From CAWVWD01 sp965662365 (GTDB taxonomy: Bacteria; Bacteroidota; Bacteroidia; Chitinophagales; Saprospiraceae): a stretch of DNA of 64,000 nucleotides. The stretch spans positions 51,652 to 115,651 of the forward strand of contig CBFIHR010000002.1 in the NCBI GenBank assembly GCA_965662365.1. Reading direction: 5' to 3'. The position numbers were made by a program, and so were the translations under genes. How positions within the stretch are numbered: the stretch's first letter is position 1; every line of letters begins with the position of its first letter. A model generated the notes under the pieces. That model was not told the DNA's origin, did no database searches, and saw only the letters and a program-made list of their open reading frames with translations. Shown here piece by piece: positions 17,030 to 24,862 of this stretch.

Positions 17030-19015
17030 ATGTTAGAAGAAAAGGATCAAATTGAAGAAACTCCACAAGAAGAAACTACTCAAAATGAGGAAGTTCAGCA
17101 GGAGGAAGTAGTTACAGAAGAAAACACGGAAGCTGTAGAAGACATGGCAGCGACTGAATCTGAAGAATCAACTGAAGATGATGAGTCTGAAGAAGATGAG
17201 GAAGAGGAAACAGAGGAAGACACTGTAAATACAACAGCACATGATGATTTTGATTGGACAATAGGAAAAAGAAACACTTTATCTTATACACAGTCAGAAA
17301 TCGATGATTACATTGAAACATATGAATCAACATTAACATCAGTTGCTGAAAACGAAATCGTTTCAGGTCTTGTATCAGCGATCTCAGATGGAGATGTTGT
17401 ATTAGATATTGGATACAAATCAGACGGTTTAGTTTCTTTATCAGAATTTAGAGATACACCAGACTTAAAGCCGGGTGACTCTGTCGATGTATATATCGAA
17501 ACAAGAGAAGATTCACGAGGACAATTAGTTTTGTCACGTCGTAAAGCAAAATTATTAAGAGCTTGGGAAACTATTGTTGATTCATTCAACAACGGAACAG
17601 TAATTAAAGGTACTGTTGTGAGTAAGACAAAAGGTGGTTTAATCGTAGATACTTACGGATTAGAAACTTTCTTACCAGGTTCTCAAATTGATATTCGTCC
17701 GATTCTTGATTACGATTCTTATGTTGGTAAAACAATGGAATTCAAAGTTGTCAAAATCAACGAATCTATCAAAAATGCTGTCGTATCACACAAAGCATTG
17801 ATTGAAAGTGATTTAGCAGAACAAAGAGAAGCGATCATTTCAAGCTTAGAAAAAGGACAAGTTTTAGAAGGTTTAGTGAAAAATATCACAGACTTCGGTG
17901 CATTCTTGGACTTAGGTGGTGTCGATGGTTTATTATATATTACAGATATTTCTTGGGGAAGAATTAAGCATCCGAGCGAAATTCTTAAATTAAACCAAAG
18001 AATCAATGTTGTAGTATTAGACTTTGATGAAAACAAAAAACGTATTTCATTAGGTTTAAAACAATTACAGCCGCACCCTTGGGAAGTTCTTGCAGAAGAG
18101 ATCAGCGAAGGTTCAACAGTAAAAGGACGTATCGTAAATATCGAAGATTACGGTGCATTCTTAGAGATTCAGCCAGGTGTTGAAGGATTGATTCACGTTT
18201 CTGAGGTAACTTGGAGCAATCAGCCTGTAAATGCAAGAGAATTCTTTAAGTTGGATCAGGTTCACGAGGCAAAAGTTGTAACAGTAGACAGAGATGACAG
18301 AAAGATGTCATTGAGTTTGAAAAAATTAACCAAAGATCCTTGGAGCGAAATCGAAACGACTTTCCCTAAAGGTAGCCGTCATACAGGCGAGGTCAAAAAC
18401 TTGACACCTTACGGAGTATTCGTTGAATTAGCAGAAGGAATCGGTGGAATGGTACATATATCAGATCTTTCATGGACGAAGCGATTTTCTCACCCTTCAG
18501 AATACACAAAAATCGGTAATGATATTGATGTAGTTATTTTGGAAATTGATAAAGATAGTCGCAAATTAAGTCTTGGACACAAACAAATAGAAGAGAATCC
18601 TTGGGATACTTTCGAAAATGTGTTCCCTGTAGGTTCACATCACGAAGCTACTATTTTAAGAAAAGATGATAGAGGTGCAATTGTTTTATTACCTTACGGA
18701 TTAGAGGCATTCGCTCCTATCAAACATATCCGTAAAGAAGACAATACGCCAGGAGAAGTTGATGAATCATTAACTTTCAAAGTACTTGAATTTAACCGTG
18801 ACGACAAACGAATCTTAGTTTCTCACACTCGTTATTTAGACGATTTGAGACGTGCAGCAGCTAACGAAGAAAGAGTAGCAAAGCGTTCAGAGCGCACAAA
18901 AGCACGCAAAGCTGTTAAAGATCAGCAATCTAAGATTGAGAAAACAACTTTAGGTGATTTAGATGTATTCTCTCAGTTGAAAGATCAGTTATCTGATAAT
19001 GATGACGAGAATTAG
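17030..19015 (+). CDS. rpsA: 30S ribosomal protein S1
   Basis: A 661-residue S1 protein that helps mRNA bind the small ribosomal subunit. Six S1 (OB-fold) domains follow one another from about residue 105 to 600; the third to fifth are the best conserved (GLVKNITDFGAFLDLGG, GRIVNIEDYGAFLEIQPG, GEVKNLTPYGVFVELAEG, each followed by a DLSW-like strand). Ahead of the domains is an extension of about 80 residues, more than half Glu or Asp, which E. coli S1 lacks; similar acidic leaders occur in other Bacteroidota S1 proteins. The C-terminal tail is basic (RSERTKARKAVK). The gene has its own strong promoter and two terminators in tandem, so it is monocistronic. There is no Shine-Dalgarno sequence next to the start, as expected for this phylum. 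Confidence 0.96.
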   Translation: MLEEKDQIEETPQEETTQNEEVQQEEVVTEENTEAVEDMAATESEESTEDDESEEDEEEETEEDTVNTTAHDDFDWTIGKRNTLSYTQSEIDDYIETYESTLTSVAENEIVSGLVSAISDGDVVLDIGYKSDGLVSLSEFRDTPDLKPGDSVDVYIETREDSRGQLVLSRRKAKLLRAWETIVDSFNNGTVIKGTVVSKTKGGLIVDTYGLETFLPGSQIDIRPILDYDSYVGKTMEFKVVKINESIKNAVVSHKALIESDLAEQREAIISSLEKGQVLEGLVKNITDFGAFLDLGGVDGLLYITDISWGRIKHPSEILKLNQRINVVVLDFDENKKRISLGLKQLQPHPWEVLAEEISEGSTVKGRIVNIEDYGAFLEIQPGVEGLIHVSEVTWSNQPVNAREFFKLDQVHEAKVVTVDRDDRKMSLSLKKLTKDPWSEIETTFPKGSRHTGEVKNLTPYGVFVELAEGIGGMVHISDLSWTKRFSHPSEYTKIGNDIDVVILEIDKDSRKLSLGHKQIEENPWDTFENVFPVGSHHEATILRKDDRGAIVLLPYGLEAFAPIKHIRKEDNTPGEVDESLTFKVLEFNRDDKRILVSHTRYLDDLRRAAANEERVAKRSERTKARKAVKDQQSKIEKTTLGDLDVFSQLKDQLSDNDDEN

Positions 19016-19097
19016 GTCACGAATAATCACACAGTTTTAGGCAGAGATTAAACAGAGATATAACAAAGATTAAATGGGTTAAGAAATGAGATGTTTT

Positions 19098-19196
19098 CCT
19101 CGGTTAGTCACAAACACAACCGAGGGATTTTTTGTTAACCATCTGTTTGTTAAAGATATTAAAAATGGTATTTACTTCACGGTGAATACCATTTTT
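19098..19196 (+). terminator. Two tandem terminators after rpsA
   Basis: The first hairpin is CCTCGGTT (19098-19105) with AACCGAGG (19118-19125) and a following T-run. The second is 19161-19175 with 19182-19196 (AAAAATGGTATT type, near-perfect) and a T-rich tail. Two in a row suggest the need for tight insulation of a highly expressed gene. Confidence 0.85.
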
Positions 19197-19302
19197 CATT
19201 TTATACCCTTTATTAAACTATTTTTATTTTCTTAACATTATTCCTAATAACAGCGAAGCCAACATTGAAGACGTTTAACATTCATCACTTCAAATCGCTT
19301 TT

Positions 19303-20148
19303 ATGAAACATATATTCTACACATTTTTATTCGTTACAATCTCTTTTGGTGCTTTCGCACAAATTACCGTTGATGCAGGTGCTGATCATTATTTTTGTGA
19401 AACAGACACTTCATTTCAGTTGGGAGGAAATCCAACAATTGTAGGCGGAACACCTCCGTATCAAATTAAATGGGAAACGACATTTCAATATGGTATCGGT
19501 TCAACTTTTACGGCAGCTTATTTTTTAGATGACACAAGCGCAGCAAACCCAACTTATACACATGATAATATTGTTGATGTCTTGTATTTTCATTTGATAG
19601 TTACGGATTCTTTGGGAGTGACGGCTTATGATACTGTTTCGATTTATCCTTCTTCTTTTGTTGCTACACTCGGGCAATGCGTCCATATGATTGAGCAAGG
19701 TGATACGGTTTCCTTAGTTACACATGTGAGCGGTGGAATCGAACCCTTGACATATCAATGGACTTCAAATTATAACATATCCGACACGAGTATTTCAAAC
19801 GCTGAAGTATGGCCAGATACGTCGTTTACTTATAATTGTATCATCACCGATGTAATCGGCTGTACAACGGGTGACAATTGTTATATTTGGGTGTTTCCAA
19901 CAAAAACAGCAGAAGCTAAAACACTTTCCGCTAAGATTTATCCGAATCCAACGAATGGCTTTTTAACCATAGAAGCAGCAGAAATCAATCAAGTGTCCAT
20001 TTCAGATATGACGGGCAAAGTCGTTTATTACGATAATCAATTTAGAGGTCAAAATGTCGATATTTCCTTTTTGGAAAATGGTTTATATTTTTTGAAAGTG
20101 CAAAATTCAAAAGGGGAAGTCGGAGTTTTTAAAGTTATAAGGAAGTAG
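19303..20148 (+). CDS. Secreted T9SS-sorted protein with PKD/SprB-like repeats
   Basis: A 281-residue exported protein. MKHIFYTFLFVTISFGAFAQ is the signal peptide. Two Ig-like segments follow, of the type found in SprB/PKD proteins: GADHYFCETDTSFQLGG with GGTPPYQIKWE, and SGGIEPLTYQWTS. The last 75 residues are a type IX sorting domain (AKIYPNPTNGFLTIE ... LENGLYFLKVQNSKGEVGVFKVIRK). There is no enzymatic signature. It is probably a small surface or secreted adhesin-like protein. It ends about 100 bases before an insertion sequence. Confidence 0.85.
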   Translation: MKHIFYTFLFVTISFGAFAQITVDAGADHYFCETDTSFQLGGNPTIVGGTPPYQIKWETTFQYGIGSTFTAAYFLDDTSAANPTYTHDNIVDVLYFHLIVTDSLGVTAYDTVSIYPSSFVATLGQCVHMIEQGDTVSLVTHVSGGIEPLTYQWTSNYNISDTSISNAEVWPDTSFTYNCIITDVIGCTTGDNCYIWVFPTKTAEAKTLSAKIYPNPTNGFLTIEAAEINQVSISDMTGKVVYYDNQFRGQNVDISFLENGLYFLKVQNSKGEVGVFKVIRK

Positions 20149-20253
20149 GTGATAAATAAGTAGCTTCACCAAAGAATACTAAAAAGTCATAAAAAAGTCA
20201 ATTAATATTTTTTAATATTGCAATTTTGTTAATATATTTATGCTTGATTTATA

Positions 20254-21176
20254 GAAGTGATTTAAACTTATAAAATGATTTTTAGCCAATGTTTGATACA
20301 AGCAATAAAGTGCCAAGCTATCCAACTTGTTTGAGTTGTATCATATCGAATGATGAAAGACCGATTAGCATCTAACCATGCATTTGTTCTTTCAACAACA
20401 TAACGGTTTTCATACATCGTTTCATCAAAATAATAATCTAATTCGTTGATATTGTTTCTATTACGCTTATTGATTGGTGCATTCAAAATAATATCATGTT
20501 GCTTGCATAATTGTTTAAACTCTTTGGAATCAAATCCTGCATCAGCATTTAAAAACAATCCTGCAACTTCAATAGTGGCTTGTTCAGTCATCTCAAGTAA
20601 GTTTTCAAAAGCATCTTGAATTTTAAATAAATCATTATGATTTCCTGAACAAGGTGGAGTAAAACCAACAATATGTCCTTTTCTATCTGTTAACCAAAGT
20701 GTATTGGAAGTCTTACATTTCTTTCTGCCTTGATACGCAACTTGTTCACCACCTCGCTTACATGGTGTATGAGTTCCATCTAAATTAGAAATTGATAAAT
20801 CAAGTAGTTGCTTACATCTAAAAAGTAAATTTTTCCAAACTCGTTGCCAAGAACCATCTTTTGCCCATTTACGAAAATGATGATAGACTGCTCCATATTT
20901 AAGATCAACACTGGTTATCAAGGATTTAGTAGGTAATAACTCCCATTGAACTCCTATTGAACTCCTGTTTTGAATTTATAAAATATAGCATTGACAACTT
21001 CCCATAACTCTGCTTTACATTCATAACCTCTTTTCGCTTTCGATAAATGAGGCACGATATATTTATTAATTGTATCTTTGTCAAATAATTTTATCATAGC
21101 TGTGGATTTTTGTAATGGTGGAATATTTCAATATCCACAGCTTTTTTCTTTTAACCAAATAAGTTTAAATCACTTC
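20254..21176 (-). mobile_element. IS5-family insertion sequence, complete ends, inactivated transposase
   Basis: A 923-bp element bounded by perfect 17-bp terminal inverted repeats: GAAGTGATTTAAACTTA (20254-20270) and its complement (21160-21176). The flanking bases ATA occur on both outer sides and may be the short target duplication (TA or ATA), as in IS5/IS427-type elements. It contains one leftward DDE transposase gene disrupted by an 11-bp tandem duplication. The right end is 18 bases before the start codon of the dihaem cytochrome gene, so the element has displaced that gene's upstream region. Confidence 0.88.
20268..21097 (-). pseudogene. IS5-family DDE transposase, frameshifted by an 11-bp duplication
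   Basis: The gene starts at ATG 21097 (MIKLFDKDTINKYIVPHL, a DUF4096-type N-terminus) and would encode about 272 residues. At about 20950-20970 the plus strand shows the 11-base unit twice in tandem (on the coding strand GGAGTTCAAT-A-GGAGTTCAAT). This puts TAG directly after KTGVQ. Removing one copy restores KTGVQWELLPTKSLITS and joins the frame that continues to 20268. The catalytic DDE residues are in the downstream frame: SNLDGTHTP, NADAGFDSKE and VVERTNAWLDANR. IS5-type elements can use frameshifting, but an 11-bp perfect duplication within a conserved block is better explained as a disabling mutation. Confidence 0.88.
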
Positions 21177-21194
21177 ATAAAATAAATATATATA

Positions 21195-22127
21195 ATGAAA
21201 AAGATATTTAAAATAATTGGTATTATACTTAGTGTTCTAATTTTAATTGTTGGAGCATTTGCGGCGTATATTCATTTTTCTTCAAGTCCAACTTACACTT
21301 CAATCGAAGCCCCAGATATAACAGTCGAAGTAACACCTGAACGAGTAGAACGAGGTAAAAGTTTAGTAATGTCAGGCTGTTTTAATTGTCATAATGATGG
21401 AAACAGAACTTTGGCAGGAAGGCGTTTTGAAGATGAAGGAGCAAATCAAGCCTTTGGCGATTTTTATGCTGCAAATTTGACTCAACACAAAACCTCAGGA
21501 ATTGGTAATTATTCCGATGGCGAATTATATCGTTTGTTGCGAACAGGTGTTCGTAAAGATAATCAGTTGAATGGTGTTGTGATGCCCAAATGGGTTTTGG
21601 CTTCCGAGGAGGACATTCATAGTATCATTGCATTTTTGAAATCGGATAATAAAATGGTGAAGCCTGTCGATAAAGCACATCCAAAACATGAATCTACATT
21701 TTTAGAAAAAGCACTCAAAAAATTTGCTTTCAAGCCTGATGAATATCAGAAAGAATATCCGAAAACGCCAAGTATCGAAGATGCTGCGGCGTATGGAAAG
21801 TATATTGTTCAATCGGAGGCTTTATGTTATTTCTGTCATTCTGAAAATATAGAAACTGTCAATATCTATGAACCTGAAAAATCGCCTGGCTATATGGCAG
21901 GAGGTTATGTTTTTAAAATGCCTGATTATGAAGTAAAAGCAACAAGTCTATTAATAAATGACGATACAAATGTTGGAAAATGGACGGAAGAGGAATTTGT
22001 GACTGCTGTAAAAAGTGGTATTCGTCCCGATTTACCAGCTTATAAACAACCGATGCATCCGTTCGCTCATTATAGCGAAGAGGAAGTCAAGGCAATTTAT
22101 GCTTATCTTAAAGAGCTTTCGGAGTAA
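21195..22127 (+). CDS. Membrane-anchored dihaem c-type cytochrome
   Basis: A 310-residue protein with an N-terminal membrane anchor (IIGIILSVLILIVGAFAAYI, about residues 7-27) and two cytochrome c domains facing the periplasm. Haem-binding motifs are C62-F-N-C65-H66 and C211-Y-F-C214-H215; candidate axial methionines are M130 (GVVMPKW) and the Met of KQPMHPF near the end. It resembles the cytochrome subunits that accept electrons from periplasmic dehydrogenases, and could serve the GMC dehydrogenase at 8473-10188, though the genes are not linked. An IS element ends 18 bases before the start codon, so its native promoter is gone unless it lies within the IS or those 18 bases. A strong terminator follows. 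Confidence 0.9.
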   Translation: MKKIFKIIGIILSVLILIVGAFAAYIHFSSSPTYTSIEAPDITVEVTPERVERGKSLVMSGCFNCHNDGNRTLAGRRFEDEGANQAFGDFYAANLTQHKTSGIGNYSDGELYRLLRTGVRKDNQLNGVVMPKWVLASEEDIHSIIAFLKSDNKMVKPVDKAHPKHESTFLEKALKKFAFKPDEYQKEYPKTPSIEDAAAYGKYIVQSEALCYFCHSENIETVNIYEPEKSPGYMAGGYVFKMPDYEVKATSLLINDDTNVGKWTEEEFVTAVKSGIRPDLPAYKQPMHPFAHYSEEEVKAIYAYLKELSE

Positions 22128-22130
22128 AAT

Positions 22131-22165
22131 AAAACCGTGTCGATTTCAAAAATCGACACGGTTTT
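22131..22165. terminator. Bidirectional terminator, perfect 16-bp stem
   Basis: AAAACCGTGTCGATTT (22131-22146) pairs perfectly with 22150-22165 around a 3-base loop, flanked by A and T runs. It is shared by the cytochrome gene and the convergent helicase gene, whose stop codon is 6 bases beyond. Confidence 0.93.
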
Positions 22166-22170
22166 TAACA

Positions 22171-23526
22171 TTATTTTCGCTTCTTTTTTCTACGATTTTG
22201 AATTTTATCGCCACGAGATTTAGGTTTTTTATACTTTCGCTCGTGTTTTAGTTTTTTAGAATTTCCTAAATTGACCTTTTTATTTTTGTCCTTTTTTTCG
22301 TGAAATGCTCCGCCACCTTCCTCTAAATCTTTAAAATTGCGATTTGGATTTTTCTGTCTAAATTTCTCCCGTTCTTCGGGTAAAAGTTGAATAGAAACCT
22401 CAACCTCTTCTGGAAAATCAATCTTTGGAATCTCATAATTCATCAAGGTTTCTACGGCATTTAACGCTTCTTTTTCCTTTTCGGTATAGAACAAAATTGA
22501 CTTTCCTTCATGTTCTGCACGACCTGTACGACCGATTCTATGCAAGTAGTTTTCGGGGAAAGTCGGCACGTCCATATTAATAACGTGCGTAATTTTATCC
22601 AAATCCAAACCTCTTGCGATTACATCGGTTGCGACCAAGATTCGCTTTCGATCTTCATTAAATTGTTCCAAAGAGCGAATCCGATAATTTTGAGATTTAT
22701 TCGAGTGAATAATTACCATATCTTTTCCAAAACGAGGTTCTAAATACTCAAATAATCTATCTGCATTTTTCTTTGTCGAAACAAAAACTAAGGTTTTACT
22801 AAAGGTATCTTTATCCTTAATTAATTCTGTCAGCAAATTGGCTTTTGTATAAAAATTCTCTACTTGATAAGCCGATTGAGCGATATTTTCTAAAGGCGTT
22901 CCGCTTACCGCAATAGAAATTTTTGCAGGATTAATGAAAAAATCATCAATCAACGCATCGACTTCCTCGGTCATTGTTGCCGAAAACAAAATATTTTGAC
23001 GACGTTCAGGCAACAATTCAAAAATATTATTCAATTGAAAACGAAAACCCAAATCCAACATCACATCAACTTCGTCAACTACTAACTGTTTGACCGTTTT
23101 AATTTTTGTCGCACCGTTTAGCACCAAATCGTACAAACGGCCAGGCGTTGCGACCAAAATATCAACACCGTTTGCAAACTGTTGTGCCTGTGTGTTAATA
23201 TTCACACCGCCATAAACGCCAATAACACGAACGGTCATATATTTGGCGTAAGCCTCAATCTGTTCAACTTGCTGAATTACCAACTCCCGAGTCGGTGCAA
23301 GAATCAAAATTCTCGGATATTCTTGTTTTGAAAATTTTAAATCTTGCAACATCGGTAAAACATACGCCAAAGTTTTTCCCGTTCCTGTTTGAGAAACTCC
23401 AACGACGTTTCGCCCAGAACGAATCAACGAAAAGGCTTCTTGCTGAATCGGTGTCGGTTTTTCAAAACCTAAGTCATCAATAGCGTAATTCAAATATTTA
23501 GTTAATCCAAAATCTTGGAATGTCAT
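22171..23526 (-). CDS. DEAD-box family ATP-dependent RNA helicase
   Basis: A helicase of about 451 residues that unwinds RNA duplexes, probably in ribosome assembly or cold-stress RNA remodelling. I choose ATG 23526 (MTFQDFGLTKYLNYAIDDLG) because family members start with this F-x-x-FGL block; an upstream in-frame start adds ten unrelated residues. Motifs in order: Q-motif PTPIQQEA, I SQTGTGKT, Ia APTRELV, Ib TPGR, II DEVD in place of DEAD, III SAT, IV LVFVSTKK, V ATDVIARGLDL, VI HRIGRTGRAEHEG. The C-terminus is a basic tail (GNSKKLKHERKYKKPKSRGDK). The DEVD form keeps the acidic pair needed for Mg-ATP. Confidence 0.94.
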   Translation of the reverse strand: MTFQDFGLTKYLNYAIDDLGFEKPTPIQQEAFSLIRSGRNVVGVSQTGTGKTLAYVLPMLQDLKFSKQEYPRILILAPTRELVIQQVEQIEAYAKYMTVRVIGVYGGVNINTQAQQFANGVDILVATPGRLYDLVLNGATKIKTVKQLVVDEVDVMLDLGFRFQLNNIFELLPERRQNILFSATMTEEVDALIDDFFINPAKISIAVSGTPLENIAQSAYQVENFYTKANLLTELIKDKDTFSKTLVFVSTKKNADRLFEYLEPRFGKDMVIIHSNKSQNYRIRSLEQFNEDRKRILVATDVIARGLDLDKITHVINMDVPTFPENYLHRIGRTGRAEHEGKSILFYTEKEKEALNAVETLMNYEIPKIDFPEEVEVSIQLLPEEREKFRQKNPNRNFKDLEEGGGAFHEKKDKNKKVNLGNSKKLKHERKYKKPKSRGDKIQNRRKKKRK

Positions 23527-23540
23527 ATTTTTCTTATTTA

Positions 23541-23587
23541 ACCACAAAAGACCCAAAAGTTAAAAGTCGTTCTTTTGTATCTTTGGT
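23541..23587. repeat. Imperfect dyad of ACAAAAG words between helicase and ndpA genes
   Basis: Left arm 23541-23559 (ACC..AAAGA..CAAAAG) and right arm 23572-23587 pair at 14 of 16 positions with a 3-base bulge. The left arm reiterates ACAAAAG. It lies in the 70-base gap between two leftward genes and may act as a weak terminator or processing hairpin. Confidence 0.5.
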
Positions 23588-23596
23588 CATTCAAAC

Positions 23597-24637
23597 TTAA
23601 TTCTCTTCCTCATAATAAATCTTATAAAACTTTCGGCCGTCATTTTCTTCCCCTCGTTCAATTAAAGACTTATCTCCATGAATATAAACATGGAAGTTTT
23701 TATCTAATTTTAAAACCGATTTGAATGCTCGATTTTGTTTTTTTACTGCTTGATCATTAATTTCAAAAGATGGCACATTTTCTAAATCGTGTGACGCTCG
23801 ATATTCAGAATTATATGCTCGAAAAGAATCTCTAACTTCCTCATTTTCAAAGACTATTTCTTCAAAATCATCTTGAATAAAATCCGTGTTTGTCTTGAAA
23901 TAATCCATTGTTTTATTCAACATATTGATGGTTTCCGTCTTGTCGAGTTCAAGTTCTTTGGATACTTTTTTAGTTAAAAAGTCTTTTGCAATGTGTAAGA
24001 CATCTTTAGTATAGTGAAATTCGTCACTGGCTGGTTTTAGTCTTAAAAACTCATTATTCCAATACATCGAAGCCTTGCTGCGAGAAGATTTATCGACAGT
24101 CAGAATATAATAACCTTCTTCCTCATCGCTATCAAAAATCAAACAGCCTTTATCCAAACTTTTCAAACCGATGCCACTTCCGTGAACAATTTCGTAGCGT
24201 TTACCGATTTCGTTCATTTGTAAAAACGGCTCAAAAGTTTCCGATTTAAAGATTCCAATTGCATTCACCATTTCATCATCAAAAACAACGTCATTAAACA
24301 AAACGACATTGACTTCGCCTTCCTTGATTTTTTCATTATTAGAATGTTCATAAATCAAGCGTGCAATATCTTTCGATATTTCGACCATTTCATTAGCATC
24401 AGCAAATAAGCGTTTTGCCAAAGAATAAACATCTAAATTTTCGCCGGTTGGTAGAAAGTTATAAAAGTCAATCGGCTGAAAAGGCGATAAAAAATACTTT
24501 TGTAAATAGATTTGACTATCGTCATGCACTTCCGTGTAACCGTTTGACAGCAACAAATCGCCATCACGCATTGGATTACCCACAAAATGCGTCATTATTC
24601 TATCTATCCGAACCGACTCGAAATCAACTGTTATCAT
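23597..24637 (-). CDS. 37-kDa nucleoid-associated protein (NdpA/YejK family)
   Basis: A 346-residue cytoplasmic protein of the NA37 (PF04245-type) family, which associates with the nucleoid. Supporting blocks include RIDRIMTHFVGNPMRDGDLLLS near the N-terminus, the central VVLFNDVVFDDEMVNAIGIFKSE, YILTVDKSSRSKASMYWNNEFL, and the C-terminal SVLKLDKNFHVYIHG. Length matches the family. The start ATG 24637 fits the family. A TACCTTTG -7 box on the minus strand (24693-24700) lies inside the left copy of a 55-bp direct repeat, so the repeat includes this gene's promoter. It lies next to the McrBC locus but is not known to be part of it. Confidence 0.85.
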   Translation of the reverse strand: MITVDFESVRIDRIMTHFVGNPMRDGDLLLSNGYTEVHDDSQIYLQKYFLSPFQPIDFYNFLPTGENLDVYSLAKRLFADANEMVEISKDIARLIYEHSNNEKIKEGEVNVVLFNDVVFDDEMVNAIGIFKSETFEPFLQMNEIGKRYEIVHGSGIGLKSLDKGCLIFDSDEEEGYYILTVDKSSRSKASMYWNNEFLRLKPASDEFHYTKDVLHIAKDFLTKKVSKELELDKTETINMLNKTMDYFKTNTDFIQDDFEEIVFENEEVRDSFRAYNSEYRASHDLENVPSFEINDQAVKKQNRAFKSVLKLDKNFHVYIHGDKSLIERGEENDGRKFYKIYYEEEN

Positions 24638-24647
24638 GTTTTTTTAA

Positions 24648-24702
24648 TATAATCTATGAAGTATAAGGTATAAAGTTTTCAAAACGAGTACAAAGGTACG
24701 AA
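24648..24702. repeat. 55-bp direct repeat flanking the McrBC locus, left copy (contains ndpA promoter)
   Basis: This 55-base sequence recurs at 28624-28678 in the same orientation with only 3 differences. It contains TACCTTTG on the minus strand (24693-24700), a good -7 box for ndpA; the nearest TTG is 24 bases upstream, one longer than usual. The arms include AAGTATAAGGTATAAAG, a reiterated-word segment like others in the spacers. See the finding on the McrBC module. Confidence 0.9.
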
Positions 24703-24862
24703 AACAAATGTAGTAGGCAGTTCAAAGACGTTGAAAATTAATGTATATTGAGACGTCAACCAAGATTAGAAAAATTACTAAGCTGGTTCAGACCATTTGT
24801 TTTTACAGGTTTGACTTCTTTGGGTAGTTTTAAAACTTTGTCTTTAACCTAAAACGGAAAAA

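Noticed and set aside
17095..17339. Open frames opposite the start of rpsA.
   Set aside because: They arise from the GAA/GAG-rich acidic leader (Ser- and Leu-rich in other frames) and have no features of real genes.
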